Source of the DNA: RBG-16-66-20 sp964564865
GTDB lineage: Bacteria; Pseudomonadota; Gammaproteobacteria; Burkholderiales; SG8-39
Direction of reading: 5' to 3'
DNA length: 64,000 nucleotides
Assembly (NCBI GenBank): GCA_964564865.1
Contig: CAZMDA010000006.1
Coordinates: 22,283 to 86,282, forward strand
Of the stretch, positions 34,746 to 43,158 are shown piece by piece; positions within the stretch are counted from its first letter, which is position 1; every line of letters begins with the position of its first letter. A model generated the notes under the pieces. That model made no database searches, had not been told where the DNA came from, and worked only from the letters and a program-made list of their open reading frames with translations. Both the position numbers and the translations under genes were made by a program.

Positions 34746-34777
34746 AAGGGCCAGCAGACGCTGGCCCTTTTTCGTTT
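34746..34777 (+). terminator. Rho-independent terminator after tRNA-Arg
   Basis: AAGGGCCAGC (34746-34755), loop AGAC, GCTGGCCCTT (34760-34769), then TTTCGTTT. A perfect 10-pair stem with a T-rich tail. Confidence 0.9.
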
Positions 34778-34862
34778 GCTACGCTTCCCGTTCGGCGACA
34801 GTGCGTCCAGACCGGGCGTTACCGCGCCTGGAATTTGTCATTGGCAATGCCAGGGAGCCGTC

Positions 34863-35942
34863 ATGGACCAGCCCGACGTCAGGCGCGAGAAGGATTGGGT
34901 ACCGCTCACCAGGGAGCAGTTCCGAGAGCGCTTTTTCGCGCGCTTCTACGACCCCGCGTTCGACCAGGTGAGGCCGGAGCTCGAGAAGGTGTTCGAAGTG
35001 GCCTGGGACGGCTACGCGGTCTACCGCAAGTCCCCGGCGAGCGCGCCTGCAGGCCCCGGATTCGCCAATCCGGGGCAGAAGCTGCCGGTCGAGTGGCTGG
35101 AGACGCGCCGGCAGATCCTGGCCGCGGCACAGCGGCAGGCGGACCCGGCCTCGCCGACGCGCATCCTGGTGGTCAACGGCTCGACGCGCAGCGAGCACAC
35201 CTGCCCGGGCGAGATCTCGAAGACGCGGCGCCTCGCGCAGGCCGCGCAGAAGGCGATCGCCGCCTTGCCCGGCCACGTGGTGGATGTTCTCGACCTGTCC
35301 GAGCTCGCCGACGAGCCCCTCAAGGTGATCCACCCCTGCAAGGCCTGCGTGTCCACGGCCATGCCGCTATGCAACTGGCCGTGCTCCTGCTACCCGAACC
35401 ATGCGCTCGGGCAGGTGAACGACTGGATGGCGGAGCTCTATCCGCGCTGGGTCGCCGCGCACGGCGTGTTCGTCCTGTGCCCGGTGAACTGGTACCAGGC
35501 GCCGTCCAGCCTGAAGCTGATGATGGACCGGCTGGTGTGCGCGGACGGCGGCAACCCGGACCCGACGCTGACCAAGGGCAAGAACCCGGCGCTCGCCAAG
35601 CAACTGGAGCTGCAGGGCTGGAGCTATCCGAAGCATCTCGCGGGCCGCGCGTTCGCGGTGCTGGCGCACGGCGACACGGCGGGGCCGGAGAACCTGAGGC
35701 GGATCCTCGTCGACTGGCTCACCGACCTGGGACTGGTGCAGGCCGGGGCGTCCGCGGCGCTCGACACCTTTATCGGCTACTACAAGCCTTACGCGACCAG
35801 CCACGCCGAGCTGGACGCCGACGCGGACCTGTTCGTGCAGGTGGCGAACGCCGCCCTGGGCCTGGCGGCGATGGCGGGGCAGCTCCGGGCAGGGGACTAC
35901 CGGGCGCCGGACGCCGGCCTGCGCAACCCGCGGCAGAAGTAG
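34863..35942 (+). CDS. NADPH-dependent FMN reductase-like flavodoxin-fold protein
   Basis: 359 residues. About 95 N-terminal residues (DWVPLTREQFRERFFARFYDPAFD) precede a flavodoxin-like domain: RILVVNGSTRSEHTCPGEISKTRRL, LDLSELADEP, CPVNWYQAPSSLKLMMDRLV and LAHGDTAGPENLRRIL. A cysteine-rich insert (HPCKACVSTAMPLCNWPCSC, five Cys) sits where the second phosphate loop would be and could bind metal or an Fe-S cluster. Such proteins reduce quinones, flavins or azo compounds. It stands alone, 86 bases after the tRNA terminator. Confidence 0.78.
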   Translation: MDQPDVRREKDWVPLTREQFRERFFARFYDPAFDQVRPELEKVFEVAWDGYAVYRKSPASAPAGPGFANPGQKLPVEWLETRRQILAAAQRQADPASPTRILVVNGSTRSEHTCPGEISKTRRLAQAAQKAIAALPGHVVDVLDLSELADEPLKVIHPCKACVSTAMPLCNWPCSCYPNHALGQVNDWMAELYPRWVAAHGVFVLCPVNWYQAPSSLKLMMDRLVCADGGNPDPTLTKGKNPALAKQLELQGWSYPKHLAGRAFAVLAHGDTAGPENLRRILVDWLTDLGLVQAGASAALDTFIGYYKPYATSHAELDADADLFVQVANAALGLAAMAGQLRAGDYRAPDAGLRNPRQK

Positions 35943-35960
35943 GCGTTCCGGCGCGCCCCG

Positions 35961-36731
35961 TCAGCCGTCCCTGGCGAGCGCTTCCAGGGCCTGGACGCGC
36001 GCCGCGCGGCGCGCGCGCAGCAGTTCGCGCACCGCGCCTTCCTGCCCCGGCAGGACCCATGGCGCGTCCTTGCGGAAGTCCATGGACCGGGGGATGAAGG
36101 TGGCGTTGCACTGGTAGAAGGTGCGGTCCGAGGGGTAGTAGGCCTGGTCGGTGATGTCGTACAGCGTCCAGCCGTTGCCCTGCATGAAGGCGAGCAGATC
36201 CACCAGGGTGTCGCGCTCCGAGAAGACCTGGCTCTCTACCGTCACGATGACCGCCTCGTCCAGCGTGCGCAGGGCGCCGCGCAGCACGTCGAGTTCGCCG
36301 CCCTGGACGTCGAGCTTGAGGACGAAGGGCGGCTGCAGCTCGTGCCGGGCCACCAGCCCGTCGAGCGTGCAGACGGGGACGCGCCGCGTGGCCTGGTAAG
36401 CCGACTCGGGCTGCAGGTGGTCGATGTGCGTGTTGTAGAAGTCCGGATCGATCCGCAGCACCACCTCGCCGTCCATGCACGACAGCGCGGCGATCTCGTG
36501 GCCGGCGGCGAAGCGCTCGCCCAGCCTGCGGTAGAGGTCGGCGTTCTCCTGCATCGCGTCGACGAAGAAATGGCGCGCATCCGGGAACAGCTGGTGCTGC
36601 GATCGCTGCAGGAAGAAGTCCCCCTCGGCCGCGCCGATGTCGATCACCGTGCCGGCGCCGAATCCGCGCTCCTGCAGGAGCAGCAGGCTGCTGCAGAACG
36701 TGTTCCGGGAAAGCGGGGCGGGTTCGGCCAT
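35961..36731 (-). CDS. FkbM family SAM-dependent methyltransferase
   Basis: 256 residues. VIDIGAAEGDFF (29-40) is the SAM loop; FVLKLDVQGGELDVLRGA and VIVTVESQVFSER are FkbM signatures. FkbM enzymes O-methylate sugars or polyketides. No glycan cluster is visible here, so the acceptor is unknown. Monocistronic or the last gene before a 69-base gap to a secreted protein gene. Confidence 0.85.
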   Translation of the reverse strand: MAEPAPLSRNTFCSSLLLLQERGFGAGTVIDIGAAEGDFFLQRSQHQLFPDARHFFVDAMQENADLYRRLGERFAAGHEIAALSCMDGEVVLRIDPDFYNTHIDHLQPESAYQATRRVPVCTLDGLVARHELQPPFVLKLDVQGGELDVLRGALRTLDEAVIVTVESQVFSERDTLVDLLAFMQGNGWTLYDITDQAYYPSDRTFYQCNATFIPRSMDFRKDAPWVLPGQEGAVRELLRARRAARVQALEALARDG

Positions 36732-36800
36732 GGGCGGGTCCTCGATTGAACGGCCGATGTTACCGCGCGCCGGCCGGCCGGCGCCGCGGGCCGGGCGCGC

Positions 36801-37481
36801 TCAGCGCCCCGGATTGGCGGCGAGGAAGCTGGTGACGTTGGCCTTGTGCCGCACGATGACGTCGTCGATGTTCTGCCCGGCCTGGTAGGGCGTGGAGAAG
36901 TAGTAGAACACCAGCCGGCCCTTGACTACCGTCGACGCGAACACGGTGAGGCGCGAGATTTCGCTCCCCTGTTCCGGCCGGATCTTGAGCAGCGCCCCGG
37001 CGTAGCAGGCCTGCGCGTCCTCGGCGAGCACGCCGAGGAACCGGGTCTCGTTGAGCTTGACCGAGGCAGCCGCCTGCGCCAGGCGCTGGTTGGCCTCCCC
37101 CGGCAGCCTGGACATCAGGTCGCCGCCCTGCGCACGCAGCACCTTGCACAGCTCGCGCACCGCGCCTTGCGGGTCCTTCGAATGGTCCTCGCCCTGGTGC
37201 TGGGTCTGGAACTGCGCGCTGTCGAGAAGCAGCGGCAGCTTGCCCGCGCGCCAGTCGGTGAGCTGCCGGCAGTTGGCGGTCATCGCCAGCAGCCGGTTGC
37301 CGGGCGGGATGGCGGTGCGCACCGCCTGGAGGGCGCGGCTGTCGGCCGGCTGGCTGTCGGCGAGCACGCAGTGCCCGACGGGCGGCGTAAGACGGATCTG
37401 CGCGTTGCCGATGACCACGTCCTGCGCCTGCGCCGGAAGGGCGATGAGGGCGGCGACGGCGACCAGGCGCGCGCCGCTCAC
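36801..37481 (-). CDS. Hypothetical secreted protein
   Basis: 226 residues from a GTG at 37481 that overlaps the upstream DUF4124 stop (GTGA). The first 18 residues are a signal peptide (VAVAALIALPAQAQ). The mature part has IRLTPPVGHCVLADSQPADSRAL, GNRLLAMTANCRQLTDWRAG and FASTVVKGRLVFYYFSTPY; three cysteines could form disulfides. No family is recognised. The frame stays open further upstream but that is the DUF4124 gene in another frame. Coupling to a DUF4124 protein suggests an envelope role. Confidence 0.7.
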   Translation of the reverse strand: MSGARLVAVAALIALPAQAQDVVIGNAQIRLTPPVGHCVLADSQPADSRALQAVRTAIPPGNRLLAMTANCRQLTDWRAGKLPLLLDSAQFQTQHQGEDHSKDPQGAVRELCKVLRAQGGDLMSRLPGEANQRLAQAAASVKLNETRFLGVLAEDAQACYAGALLKIRPEQGSEISRLTVFASTVVKGRLVFYYFSTPYQAGQNIDDVIVRHKANVTSFLAANPGR

Positions 37482-37849
37482 TTCTTGTCGTCTTCCTCGG
37501 GCTTTTCGTTGCAGCGGGTCACCGGGCCCTTGGGCGTCTGCACCACGAAGCAGCGCCGCTCCGGCTCCTTCTTCTTCTCCGGTTCGGCCGCCATGGGCGC
37601 GGGCTTGGGCGCGGGCTTCGCCGCCTGCGACGGCGACGGCTTCGGCTGCGGCGGGGGCTTGTAGGCCGGCGCGACGTTCACCTTTTCCTGCACCTCGCCG
37701 GCCGAAATGAGGCCGATCGCGGCGCAGTCCTGGCTGGAGTAGGTGATCCGGCCGGCGGCGTCCTTGCACTTGTACATCTGCGCGCCGGCCGGCAGGCCGA
37801 AGCCCAGCAGGAGCGCGGCAAGGAGTGCGCGCGATGTCATGCGGGGCAT
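37478..37849 (-). CDS. DUF4124 domain secreted protein
   Basis: 123 residues. Signal peptide up to about 24 (FGLPAGAQ), then the DUF4124 motif MYKCKDAAGRITYSSQDC with two conserved Cys, a proline/lysine-rich linker (KPPPQPKPSPSQAAKPAPKP) and a C-terminal Cys pair (RRCFVV...TRCNEK). DUF4124 proteins are common small periplasmic proteins of betaproteobacteria with no assigned role. The start could also be the second Met, three codons on. Confidence 0.83.
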   Translation of the reverse strand: MPRMTSRALLAALLLGFGLPAGAQMYKCKDAAGRITYSSQDCAAIGLISAGEVQEKVNVAPAYKPPPQPKPSPSQAAKPAPKPAPMAAEPEKKKEPERRCFVVQTPKGPVTRCNEKPEEDDKK

Positions 37850-37864
37850 TCTACGCCCGGAGCC

Positions 37865-39421
37865 TCAGGAACTGCAGGACAGCGCCGAGCAGCCCGCGCG
37901 GTTGCGCGCCCACTCCGGGCGCCGCGCGGCCAGGTCGTCCTCCCCGGGTTGCTCGTCGAAGGGCCGCCGCAGCACCCGCATCAGGCGCTCCAGCACCGAG
38001 GCATCCCCGCCGGCGAGCGCGTCGATCGCCTGCTGCGCGAGGTAGTTGCGGAACACGTACTTCGGATTGGCCGCGTTCATGCGCTCGAGGCGGCCGGGCT
38101 CGTCCTTCGACCGGGCCGCATAGCGCGCGAGCCATGCCTGCAGCCGCTCGCGCGGCAGGTCCTCGCCGTAGTAGGCGTCCCGCAGCGATTCCAGCGTGGG
38201 CTCCGCGAGCTTGCGGAAGAAGATGGTGAAGTCGGTTTCCGCCATGCCCAGCACCTCGAACAGGTCCGTGACCAGTTCCTCGTCCCCCGGCTGGTCGAGC
38301 GCGGCGAGGCCCAGCTTCGCGGCGAGCGCCCGGGACCAGGCCTGGCTGAAGGTCTCGGCATACAGGGCGAGGCCTTCGCCGAGCGGCTCCGCCCTGGGCA
38401 GCAGCGGCGCCAGCGCCTCGGCCAGGCGCGCCAGGTTCCACTGCGCGATGTGCGGCTGGTTGCCGTAGCAGTAGCGCCGGCCCTCGGCGTCGGTGGTGTT
38501 CGGCGTCCACGCCAGGTCATAGCCTTCCAGCCAGCCGTAGGGGCCGTAGTCGATGGTGAGGCCGAGGATGGACATGTTGTCCGTGTTCATCACGCCGTGC
38601 ACGAACCCGAGGCGCATCCAGTCGGCCATCAGCAATCCGGTGCGGCGGCAGACCTCGCGGAACCAGTCCTCGATCGACTCGATGCCGGGGAAGTGCTCGC
38701 GCATGACGTGATCGGCGAGCAGCTTCAGCTCGTCGAGTTCCTTCGCCGCCGCCAGGATCTGGAAATTGCCGAAGCGCACGAAGGAGGGCGCCACGCGGCA
38801 CACCACGGCGCCGGGCTCGGGCTCCGGGTTGCCGTCGTAGAACATGTCGCGCACCACCGGCTCGCCGGTGGCGGCGAGGCTGAGCGCCCGTGTGGTGGGC
38901 ACGCCCAGCCAGTGCATCGCCTCGCTGCACAGGAACTCCCGCAGCGAGGAGCGCAGCACCGCGCGCCCGTCCGCCGTGCGCGAGTAGGGCGTGCGGCCCG
39001 CGCCCTTCAGCTGCAGCTCCTGGCGCGTGCCGTCGCCAGCGAGCAGTTCGGCGAGCGTGATGGCGCGGCCGTCGCCCAGCTGGCCCGCCCAATGGCCGAA
39101 CTGGTGGCCGCCGTAGCGCGCGGCGTAGGGCTCCATGCCGGGTAGCAGGCGGTTGCCTGCGAACACTTCCGCCATCGGGCCTTCGGGCGCGGGGCGCGCA
39201 ATGCCCAGCCGCGCGCCGAGCTCGTCCGACCACGCAAGCAGGCGCGGCGCGGCAACCGGCGTGGGCTCCACCCGGGTGTAGAGGGCGTTGCTGACCCGGC
39301 GCGGGACGTTGGTGAGGACCGGGTCGCCGGGCAGCGCGCGCACGAAGCGGTTGTCGAAGCGCAACGGCGTACCCGGGCCCCGGTCTCGGGTATCATTGCG
39401 CCCCTCGATTACCTGGTCCAT
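37865..39421 (-). CDS. selO: Protein adenylyltransferase SelO (YdiU family)
   Basis: 518 residues. SelO is a pseudokinase-fold enzyme that transfers AMP to Ser/Thr/Tyr of proteins and links to redox stress. Visible: RYGGHQFGHWAGQLGDGRA, LQLKGAGRTPYSR (catalytic Lys), GRAVLRSSLREFL, the HGVMNTDNMSI metal/AMP region and DYGPYGWLE. The C-terminus ends in LSCSS; eukaryotic SelO has selenocysteine at that Cys. Divergent from a small basic gene with only 14 bases between starts. Confidence 0.92.
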   Translation of the reverse strand: MDQVIEGRNDTRDRGPGTPLRFDNRFVRALPGDPVLTNVPRRVSNALYTRVEPTPVAAPRLLAWSDELGARLGIARPAPEGPMAEVFAGNRLLPGMEPYAARYGGHQFGHWAGQLGDGRAITLAELLAGDGTRQELQLKGAGRTPYSRTADGRAVLRSSLREFLCSEAMHWLGVPTTRALSLAATGEPVVRDMFYDGNPEPEPGAVVCRVAPSFVRFGNFQILAAAKELDELKLLADHVMREHFPGIESIEDWFREVCRRTGLLMADWMRLGFVHGVMNTDNMSILGLTIDYGPYGWLEGYDLAWTPNTTDAEGRRYCYGNQPHIAQWNLARLAEALAPLLPRAEPLGEGLALYAETFSQAWSRALAAKLGLAALDQPGDEELVTDLFEVLGMAETDFTIFFRKLAEPTLESLRDAYYGEDLPRERLQAWLARYAARSKDEPGRLERMNAANPKYVFRNYLAQQAIDALAGGDASVLERLMRVLRRPFDEQPGEDDLAARRPEWARNRAGCSALSCSS

Positions 39422-39435
39422 AAGGCAGAGTATCC

Positions 39436-39609
39436 ATGAAACGCAAATACGGCGCAGCCCGCGCCAACGAATCCGAGGCCGAGCGCATGATGCGCGAGCG
39501 CGCCAAGGAACGGGGCGACAACAGCAAGAACTACGGCTCGGAACTGCGCAAGGGCGCGGTCTCGCGCGGCAAGCACCGCAGCCGCGCCGCGCGCAAGGGG
39601 CTGGGCTAG
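39436..39609 (+). CDS. Small basic hypothetical protein
   Basis: 57 residues beginning MKRKYGAARANESEAERM and ending SRGKHRSRAARKGLG, with about one third Arg/Lys; predicted helical and nucleic-acid-binding in charge. No family recognised. Support: ATG 13 bases after AAGG, GC-rich third positions, and a stop that shares CTAG (39606-39609) with the convergent MFS gene, leaving no spare DNA. Divergent from selO. Confidence 0.55.
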   Translation: MKRKYGAARANESEAERMMRERAKERGDNSKNYGSELRKGAVSRGKHRSRAARKGLG

Positions 39610-41117
39610 GCCCTGCCCGCCGCGCGCACGCGCGGCAACAGCAGCAGCAACGGCAGCGCCAGCAGCGCCGCCATCCCCAGCCAGCGGAAGTCGGCTGCGT
39701 AGCCGATCATCGCCGCCTGCAGCTCCACCTGCTGCTGCAGCCGGGCCAGCCCGGCGAACGATTCCAGGTCCCAGTAGCGGGCGACATCGGCGAAGCGCAG
39801 CGCCTCGTTGTAAGGCGTCACATGCTCCACCAGCCCGGCGCGCGCGGTCGCCGCCGAGCGCGTCAGCATGGTCAGGGCGATGGACACGCCGATGCTCGAG
39901 GCCACCGAGCGCACCAGGTTCAGCACCGAGGCGGCCTCGGTCCGGCGCGAGGCGTCCAGTTCGCTGAAGACCACCGCCTGCAGCGGCACCCAGACGATCC
40001 CCGCGCCGATACCCTGCAGGAACCCGGTCCAGATGATCGGCCAGGGACCGACCTCCAGGGTCCAGGTCGACATCTCCCAGCCGGCGATCGCGAGGCAGGC
40101 AAAGCCAAAGCCGATCAGGATCCGGGGGCCGAGCACGGTGGTGAGCAGGCTCCCGGCGAACATCGACAGCAGCAGGCCCAGCCCGCGCGGGGACTGCAGC
40201 AATCCGATGGTGTCCACCGGCATGCCGCGCAGTTCCTGCATGAACGGGGGCATCAGCACCATCGGCGGCACGGTAATCATGCCGTAGAGGAAGACGAAGG
40301 CCAGGCCGAGCGCGAAGCCGCGCGCCAGCAGCAGGCGCGGGTCGAGGAAGGGCGCGCGCGTGGTCAGGCTGTGCGCGATGAACAGGTACAGGCCCAGCAC
40401 GGCGAGGCCGGCCTGGATGAGGATCTCCGGGGCCTCGAACCAGGCCTGGCGCTCGCCGCGATCGAGCATCATCTGCAGCGCGCCCACGCCCAGCGCCAGG
40501 GTGAGGAAGCCGAACCAGTCCAGGCGCCGGCCCGGGTCGCGCTTCGTTTCGGGCAGGAAGGCGAGCACGCCGGCGAGCGCCACCAGCCCGATGGGCACGT
40601 TGATGAAGAAAATCCAGCGCCAGCCGAGCGCCTCGGTGAGGTAGCCGCCCAGCGTCGGCCCGATGACCGGCCCGAACACCGACCCCATGCCCCAGAAGCC
40701 CATCATGCGGGCGTGCTTCTCCGGCGGGTAGGTGTCCAGCACCGCCGCCTGCGACAGGGGCACGAGGAAGGCACCGCAGGCGCCCTGCAGGATGCGCGCC
40801 GCCACCTCGGCCTGCAGCGAGTCGGCGAGGCCGCACCAGGCCGAGGCGAGCACAAAGCCGGACACCGCGGCGACGAACACGCGCTTGCGGCCGAAGCGCT
40901 GGCTCATGAAGTTCGCGGTCGGGATCATGACCGCGGAGGCGACGATGTAGGAGGTGATCACCCAGGAGATCTGGTCCTGGGTGGCGGAGAAGGTGCCCTG
41001 CATGTGCGGCAGCGCCACCGCCGCGATGGTCCAGTCGATGGAGTAGATCATCGTCGCCAGGATCACCGACGCCGAAGCGAGCGCCGGGTGATTGGCAGGA
41101 ACGGCGATGCCGCTCAC
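39606..41117 (-). CDS. DHA2 family MFS drug efflux permease (EmrB-like)
   Basis: 503 residues, fourteen predicted helices. WVITSYIVASAVMIPTANFMSQRFGRKRVF is the MFS loop 2-3 motif A; GPVIGPTLGGYL is antiporter motif C. Works with the periplasmic adaptor HlyD/EmrA encoded immediately upstream (ATGA overlap at 41114-41117). An outer-membrane factor gene is absent from the window. Likely exports hydrophobic toxic compounds. Confidence 0.92.
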   Translation of the reverse strand: MSGIAVPANHPALASASVILATMIYSIDWTIAAVALPHMQGTFSATQDQISWVITSYIVASAVMIPTANFMSQRFGRKRVFVAAVSGFVLASAWCGLADSLQAEVAARILQGACGAFLVPLSQAAVLDTYPPEKHARMMGFWGMGSVFGPVIGPTLGGYLTEALGWRWIFFINVPIGLVALAGVLAFLPETKRDPGRRLDWFGFLTLALGVGALQMMLDRGERQAWFEAPEILIQAGLAVLGLYLFIAHSLTTRAPFLDPRLLLARGFALGLAFVFLYGMITVPPMVLMPPFMQELRGMPVDTIGLLQSPRGLGLLLSMFAGSLLTTVLGPRILIGFGFACLAIAGWEMSTWTLEVGPWPIIWTGFLQGIGAGIVWVPLQAVVFSELDASRRTEAASVLNLVRSVASSIGVSIALTMLTRSAATARAGLVEHVTPYNEALRFADVARYWDLESFAGLARLQQQVELQAAMIGYAADFRWLGMAALLALPLLLLLPRVRAAGRA

Positions 41118-42202
41118 TTCGTGTTTTCTTGCGCGCTCGCCGAAGAGAACATCCGACGCAGGACGTCGGTCGCGCTGCGCTCGCGGCCGGTGTCCACCGA
41201 CACCGACACCGTCATGCCGGCGCGCAGTGGCGGGCGCGAGCGGTCCGCGCGCTCGGCCTCATCCACGGCGATGCGCACCGGGACCCGCTGCACCACCTTG
41301 ACCCAGTTGCCGGTGGCGTTCTGCGGCGGCAGCACCGCGAACTCCGCGCCGGTGGCCGGCGCGATGGCGGCGACGCGCGCCTTCCAGCGCACCCCGGGAT
41401 AGGCGTCCAGGGTGAAGGACACCGGCTGGCCCTCGCGCATGTCGGTAAGCTGGGTTTCTTTGAAGTTGGCCTCGATCCACAGTCCGCCGTCGTCCACCAG
41501 GCTGAACACCGGGTCGCCCCGCTCGACGTAGGCGCCGGGCCGGAGCCTGACGTTGCTGAGCACGCCGGCCGCCGGCGCCGCGACCTGGGTGCGCGCCAGG
41601 TCCAGGCGCGCCGCTTCGAGCGCGCTCAGAGCCTGCTGGAAGCGCGGATGGCGCTCGGCCGGGGCATCGGACTTGCCGTCCAGGCCCGCCAGCGCGCGGT
41701 TGGCGCGCTCGCGCAGCGCCACCAGGCGCTTTCTCGCGGTCTCCAGGTTGTTCTGCGCCTCGTCGTACAGGTCCTCGCGGCTCATGCCCTTTTCCTTCAT
41801 CAGGCGCTGGCGCTCGAACTGGCGCGCCAGGAACCCGATGCGCTCGGCTTCGGCCTCGGCGTCGAGCAGGGCGCCCTTGTACTCCGAGCGCAGGGTTTCG
41901 ATCTCGGTGCGCACCACGGCGAGCTGGGCCTCGGCGCGGCCGATGGCGAGCTGGAACGGTGCCGGGTCGATGCGGAACAGGGGCGCGCCGCGCTCGACCT
42001 TCTGCTGGTCGCGGGCGAGGACCTCCACCACCTTGCCGGAGACCTCCGCGCTGACGGCGATGACGTGCGCCTTCACATAGGCGTTGTCGGTCTCGGCCCA
42101 GCGCGAGCCCTTGGCGTACCAGTGCAGCGCCGCCGCGATGCCCAGCGCGGGGATCGCGACCAGCAGCAGGGCGCGGAGGAACCGAAGTAATCCGGATTTC
42201 AC
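41114..42202 (-). CDS. HlyD/EmrA-type membrane fusion protein
   Basis: 362 residues. One N-terminal membrane helix (LRALLLVAIPALGIAAALHW), the barrel-sandwich lipoyl halves (TDNAYVKAHVIAVSAEVSGKV and LARTQVAAPAAGVLSNV), a long alpha-hairpin between them (about 95-200), and the beta-barrel DPVFSLVDDGGLWIEANFKET. Bridges the EmrB-type pump to the outer membrane. First gene of the two-gene operon. Confidence 0.92.
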   Translation of the reverse strand: MKSGLLRFLRALLLVAIPALGIAAALHWYAKGSRWAETDNAYVKAHVIAVSAEVSGKVVEVLARDQQKVERGAPLFRIDPAPFQLAIGRAEAQLAVVRTEIETLRSEYKGALLDAEAEAERIGFLARQFERQRLMKEKGMSREDLYDEAQNNLETARKRLVALRERANRALAGLDGKSDAPAERHPRFQQALSALEAARLDLARTQVAAPAAGVLSNVRLRPGAYVERGDPVFSLVDDGGLWIEANFKETQLTDMREGQPVSFTLDAYPGVRWKARVAAIAPATGAEFAVLPPQNATGNWVKVVQRVPVRIAVDEAERADRSRPPLRAGMTVSVSVDTGRERSATDVLRRMFSSASAQENTK

Positions 42203-42246
42203 CGTTTTTCTTCTAGCACAGGGGGAAGGGCAAATACAATGATCAG

Positions 42247-43158
42247 ATGACGATACTGGTGACGGGGGCGGCGGGGTTCATAGGCGCCGTGTTTCTCAGG
42301 GCGCAAACTGCGCGCCCTGAGATCGGAGAAATACACGCAACGGATCAAGGTGTGGCAGTGTTCGAGCACCCGAAAGTCCGGTTCTCATCCGGCAACATCG
42401 CCTACCCGCAGTTCACCCGCTCGCTCGTGACACCGGGCGTCTCCACCGTATTCCACTTCGCCGCGCTCGTCTCCGGCGGCGCGGAGCAGAATTTCGAGCT
42501 CGGCACCAAGGTGAACCTGGAGGCGACCCGCGACCTGCTGGAAGCGTGCCGGCTGGCGGGCCACCGGCCGAAGTTCGTGTTTGCGTCCACCATCGGCGTG
42601 TACGGCGGCGACCTTCCGGACCCGGTCACGGACGACACGCCGGCCTCGCCGCGCATTTCCTACGGCGCGCAGAAGCTCGCCTGCGAGATCCTGATCAACG
42701 ACTACACGCGGCGCGGCTTCGTGGACGGGCGCACGCTGCGGCTGCCCGCGGTGCTGGTGCGCGGCGGGGCCAACACCGCGCTCTCGGGCTGGACCAGCGC
42801 CATCATCCGCGAGCCGCTCGCCGGCCGCGACTATGTCTGCCCGGTGCGGCCGGACACGCGCCAGCCCTGCATTTCGGTACAGAAGGTGGCCGAGGCGTTC
42901 CTGCACGCGGCGGACCTGCCGACGGAGGCGCTGGGGCACGACCGGACGGTGCTGCTCAACAGCATCTCGGTGTCGGCGCAGCAGATGTGGGAGGCGGTGA
43001 AGCCCAGGGCGACGGGCCGCGTCACGTTCTCGCCGGACCCGCGCGTGCAGCCGGTGATGGATTCGGTGCCGAAGGCGACGCGCTCGGCGCGCGCCACGCA
43101 ACTGGGGTTCCGTCACAATTCGTCCATCGAAGAGATCATCGCGGAGTCGCTGGCATGA
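42247..43158 (+). CDS. NAD-dependent epimerase/dehydratase, D-erythronate dehydrogenase (DenD)-like
   Basis: 303 residues. VTGAAGFIGAVF is the cofactor motif; FASTIGVYGG and YGAQKLACE give Ser and Tyr-x3-Lys; LPAVLVRGGANTALSGWTSAIIREPLAG resembles DenD-type sugar-acid dehydrogenases. DenD oxidises D-erythronate at C2 in tetronate catabolism. Coupled by ATGA to an IlvD/Edd dehydratase, so a sugar-acid pathway is likely. The exact substrate is uncertain. Confidence 0.78.
   Translation: MTILVTGAAGFIGAVFLRAQTARPEIGEIHATDQGVAVFEHPKVRFSSGNIAYPQFTRSLVTPGVSTVFHFAALVSGGAEQNFELGTKVNLEATRDLLEACRLAGHRPKFVFASTIGVYGGDLPDPVTDDTPASPRISYGAQKLACEILINDYTRRGFVDGRTLRLPAVLVRGGANTALSGWTSAIIREPLAGRDYVCPVRPDTRQPCISVQKVAEAFLHAADLPTEALGHDRTVLLNSISVSAQQMWEAVKPRATGRVTFSPDPRVQPVMDSVPKATRSARATQLGFRHNSSIEEIIAESLA

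Noticed and set aside
34661..34780. tRNA-Arg as an integration site of a genomic island
   Set aside because: No integrase gene, no repeated tRNA 3' end and no phage genes downstream; the tRNA has its own terminator.
34676..36097. Frame running from inside the tRNA through the flavodoxin-fold gene
   Set aside because: It starts within tRNA-Arg, crosses a terminator and reads out of frame with the real gene at 34863.
39288..41402. 704-codon plus-strand frame opposite the EmrB gene
   Set aside because: Antisense artefact of GC-rich coding DNA. Only the short 39436-39609 frame on this strand has independent support.
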